From assembly GCA_963773605.1 (NCBI GenBank), contig CAVZBT010000006.1, positions 248,001 through 312,000 on the forward strand: a stretch of 64,000 nucleotides of DNA. The letters are read 5' to 3'. The notes under the pieces were generated by a model. That model worked only from the letters and a program-made list of their open reading frames with translations, was not told the origin of the DNA and did no database searches. Positions 63,745 to 64,000 of this stretch are shown here, one piece after another. How positions within the stretch are numbered: the first letter of the stretch is position 1; each line of letters starts with the position of its first letter. The DNA is from CAVZBT01 sp963773605. GTDB taxonomy: Bacteria > Acidobacteriota > UBA6911. Both the position numbers and the translations under genes were made by a program.

Positions 63745-64000
63745 TCATGCAGACGCCGCGGGCTGCTTGCGGCCGGGCTCCTGATTCGGATTCTGGAGCA
63801 ACTGGATGAACTTCTCGACCGGCGGCGTCAGCGATTTCTTGTGCTTCAGGATGGCGCCCAGCGGCCGAAGGAAATTCTGCCGGCTGAAGTTCACCTGCAC
63901 GAGAGAGCCGGACTGGACTTCACGCTGGACGCTGAGTTGAGGAACGATGGAGATGCCCGCGCCGATTTCCACGCTGCGCTTGATCGTTTCGATGTTGTCG
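63745..64000 (-). CDS. LysR-family regulator, C-terminal fragment
   Basis: Only the last 84 residues are inside the window: DNIETIKRSVEIGAGISIVP, VQREVQSGSLVQVNFSRQNF, PLGAILKHKKSLTPPVEKFI. This is the end of a type 2 periplasmic-binding-like effector domain of a LysR-type regulator. The DNA-binding start lies beyond 64000. Effector and targets are unknown. Confidence 0.75.
   Translation of the reverse strand, partial: DNIETIKRSVEIGAGISIVPQLSVQREVQSGSLVQVNFSRQNFLRPLGAILKHKKSLTPPVEKFIQLLQNPNQEPGRKQPAASA

Overview
The window is GC-rich bacterial chromosome with no plasmid, phage or CRISPR hallmarks. The best taxonomic clue is a secreted VWFA-type protein at 46256-47204 ending in the YSLAY...KGYYAP signature of the acidobacterial VWFA-related family. 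Together with the many small intergenic palindromic repeats, an Acidobacteriota-like genome is the most likely source; I cannot fix the class.

Layout. 1-1534: hemerythrin-like protein (partial) under an Rrf2-type regulator with matching 24-bp operators, then a HAD phosphatase/phosphomutase. 1634-4455: uvrA broken by many small indels. 4600-8836: lactate-permease-family transporter, a tandem 87-bp repeat, malic enzyme. 8874-14058: SIS/MurQ-like protein, iron alcohol dehydrogenase, ABM-fold protein and glycerol-3-phosphate dehydrogenase. 14349-20927: membrane protein, ThuA-like protein, M48 protease, EVE protein, and an envelope-stress style cluster (ECF sigma, zinc-finger anti-sigma, inactive HtrA-like PDZ protein). 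20963-31801: polA, CoA-binding, Nudix, coiled-coil, RluA, HAD, methyltransferase, TtcA and MBL-fold genes.

32121-39544 is the most distinctive locus. Two membrane-anchored GcvH-like proteins are followed by a HybA-like 4x[4Fe-4S] protein, a HybB/NrfD-type membrane subunit, a third GcvH-like protein, a sensor kinase with two c-heme-like CH motifs in its extracytoplasmic domain, and an NtrC-type regulator. None of the three GcvH-like domains keeps the lipoyl lysine. A near-consensus sigma-54 element precedes the first gene. I infer a quinone-linked electron-transfer module with its own redox-sensing regulation; no catalytic subunit is present in the window.

39665-44124: archaemetzincin, RNase D, a second two-component system, acyl desaturase. 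44287-46259: decayed accessory patch with a broken glycosyltransferase, a dead MntA/HepT-like remnant, an orphan sigma region-4 protein and a zinc-finger anti-sigma-like protein. 46256-50153: VWFA protein, POTRA protein, a PfkB-RNase HI fusion and a coiled-coil zinc-ribbon protein. 50622-53067: KDG kinase, KDPG aldolase and Dtd. 53213-64000: TPR and HEAT proteins, YHS protein, DinG-type helicase, glyA-rpiB, proS, aroF, a Tyr/Arg-rich secreted protein and a partial LysR regulator.

Quality note: a dozen genes carry one or more 1-nt frame changes, often in G/C homopolymers, while their protein homology continues across the break. Most look like uncorrected sequencing or assembly indels rather than biology; uvrA is the extreme case. 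Two dispersed repeat families (A: GCGGTGCC-TC-GGCACCGC palindromes; B: about 80 bp containing CCACGGGTTGAG) occupy many intergenic gaps.
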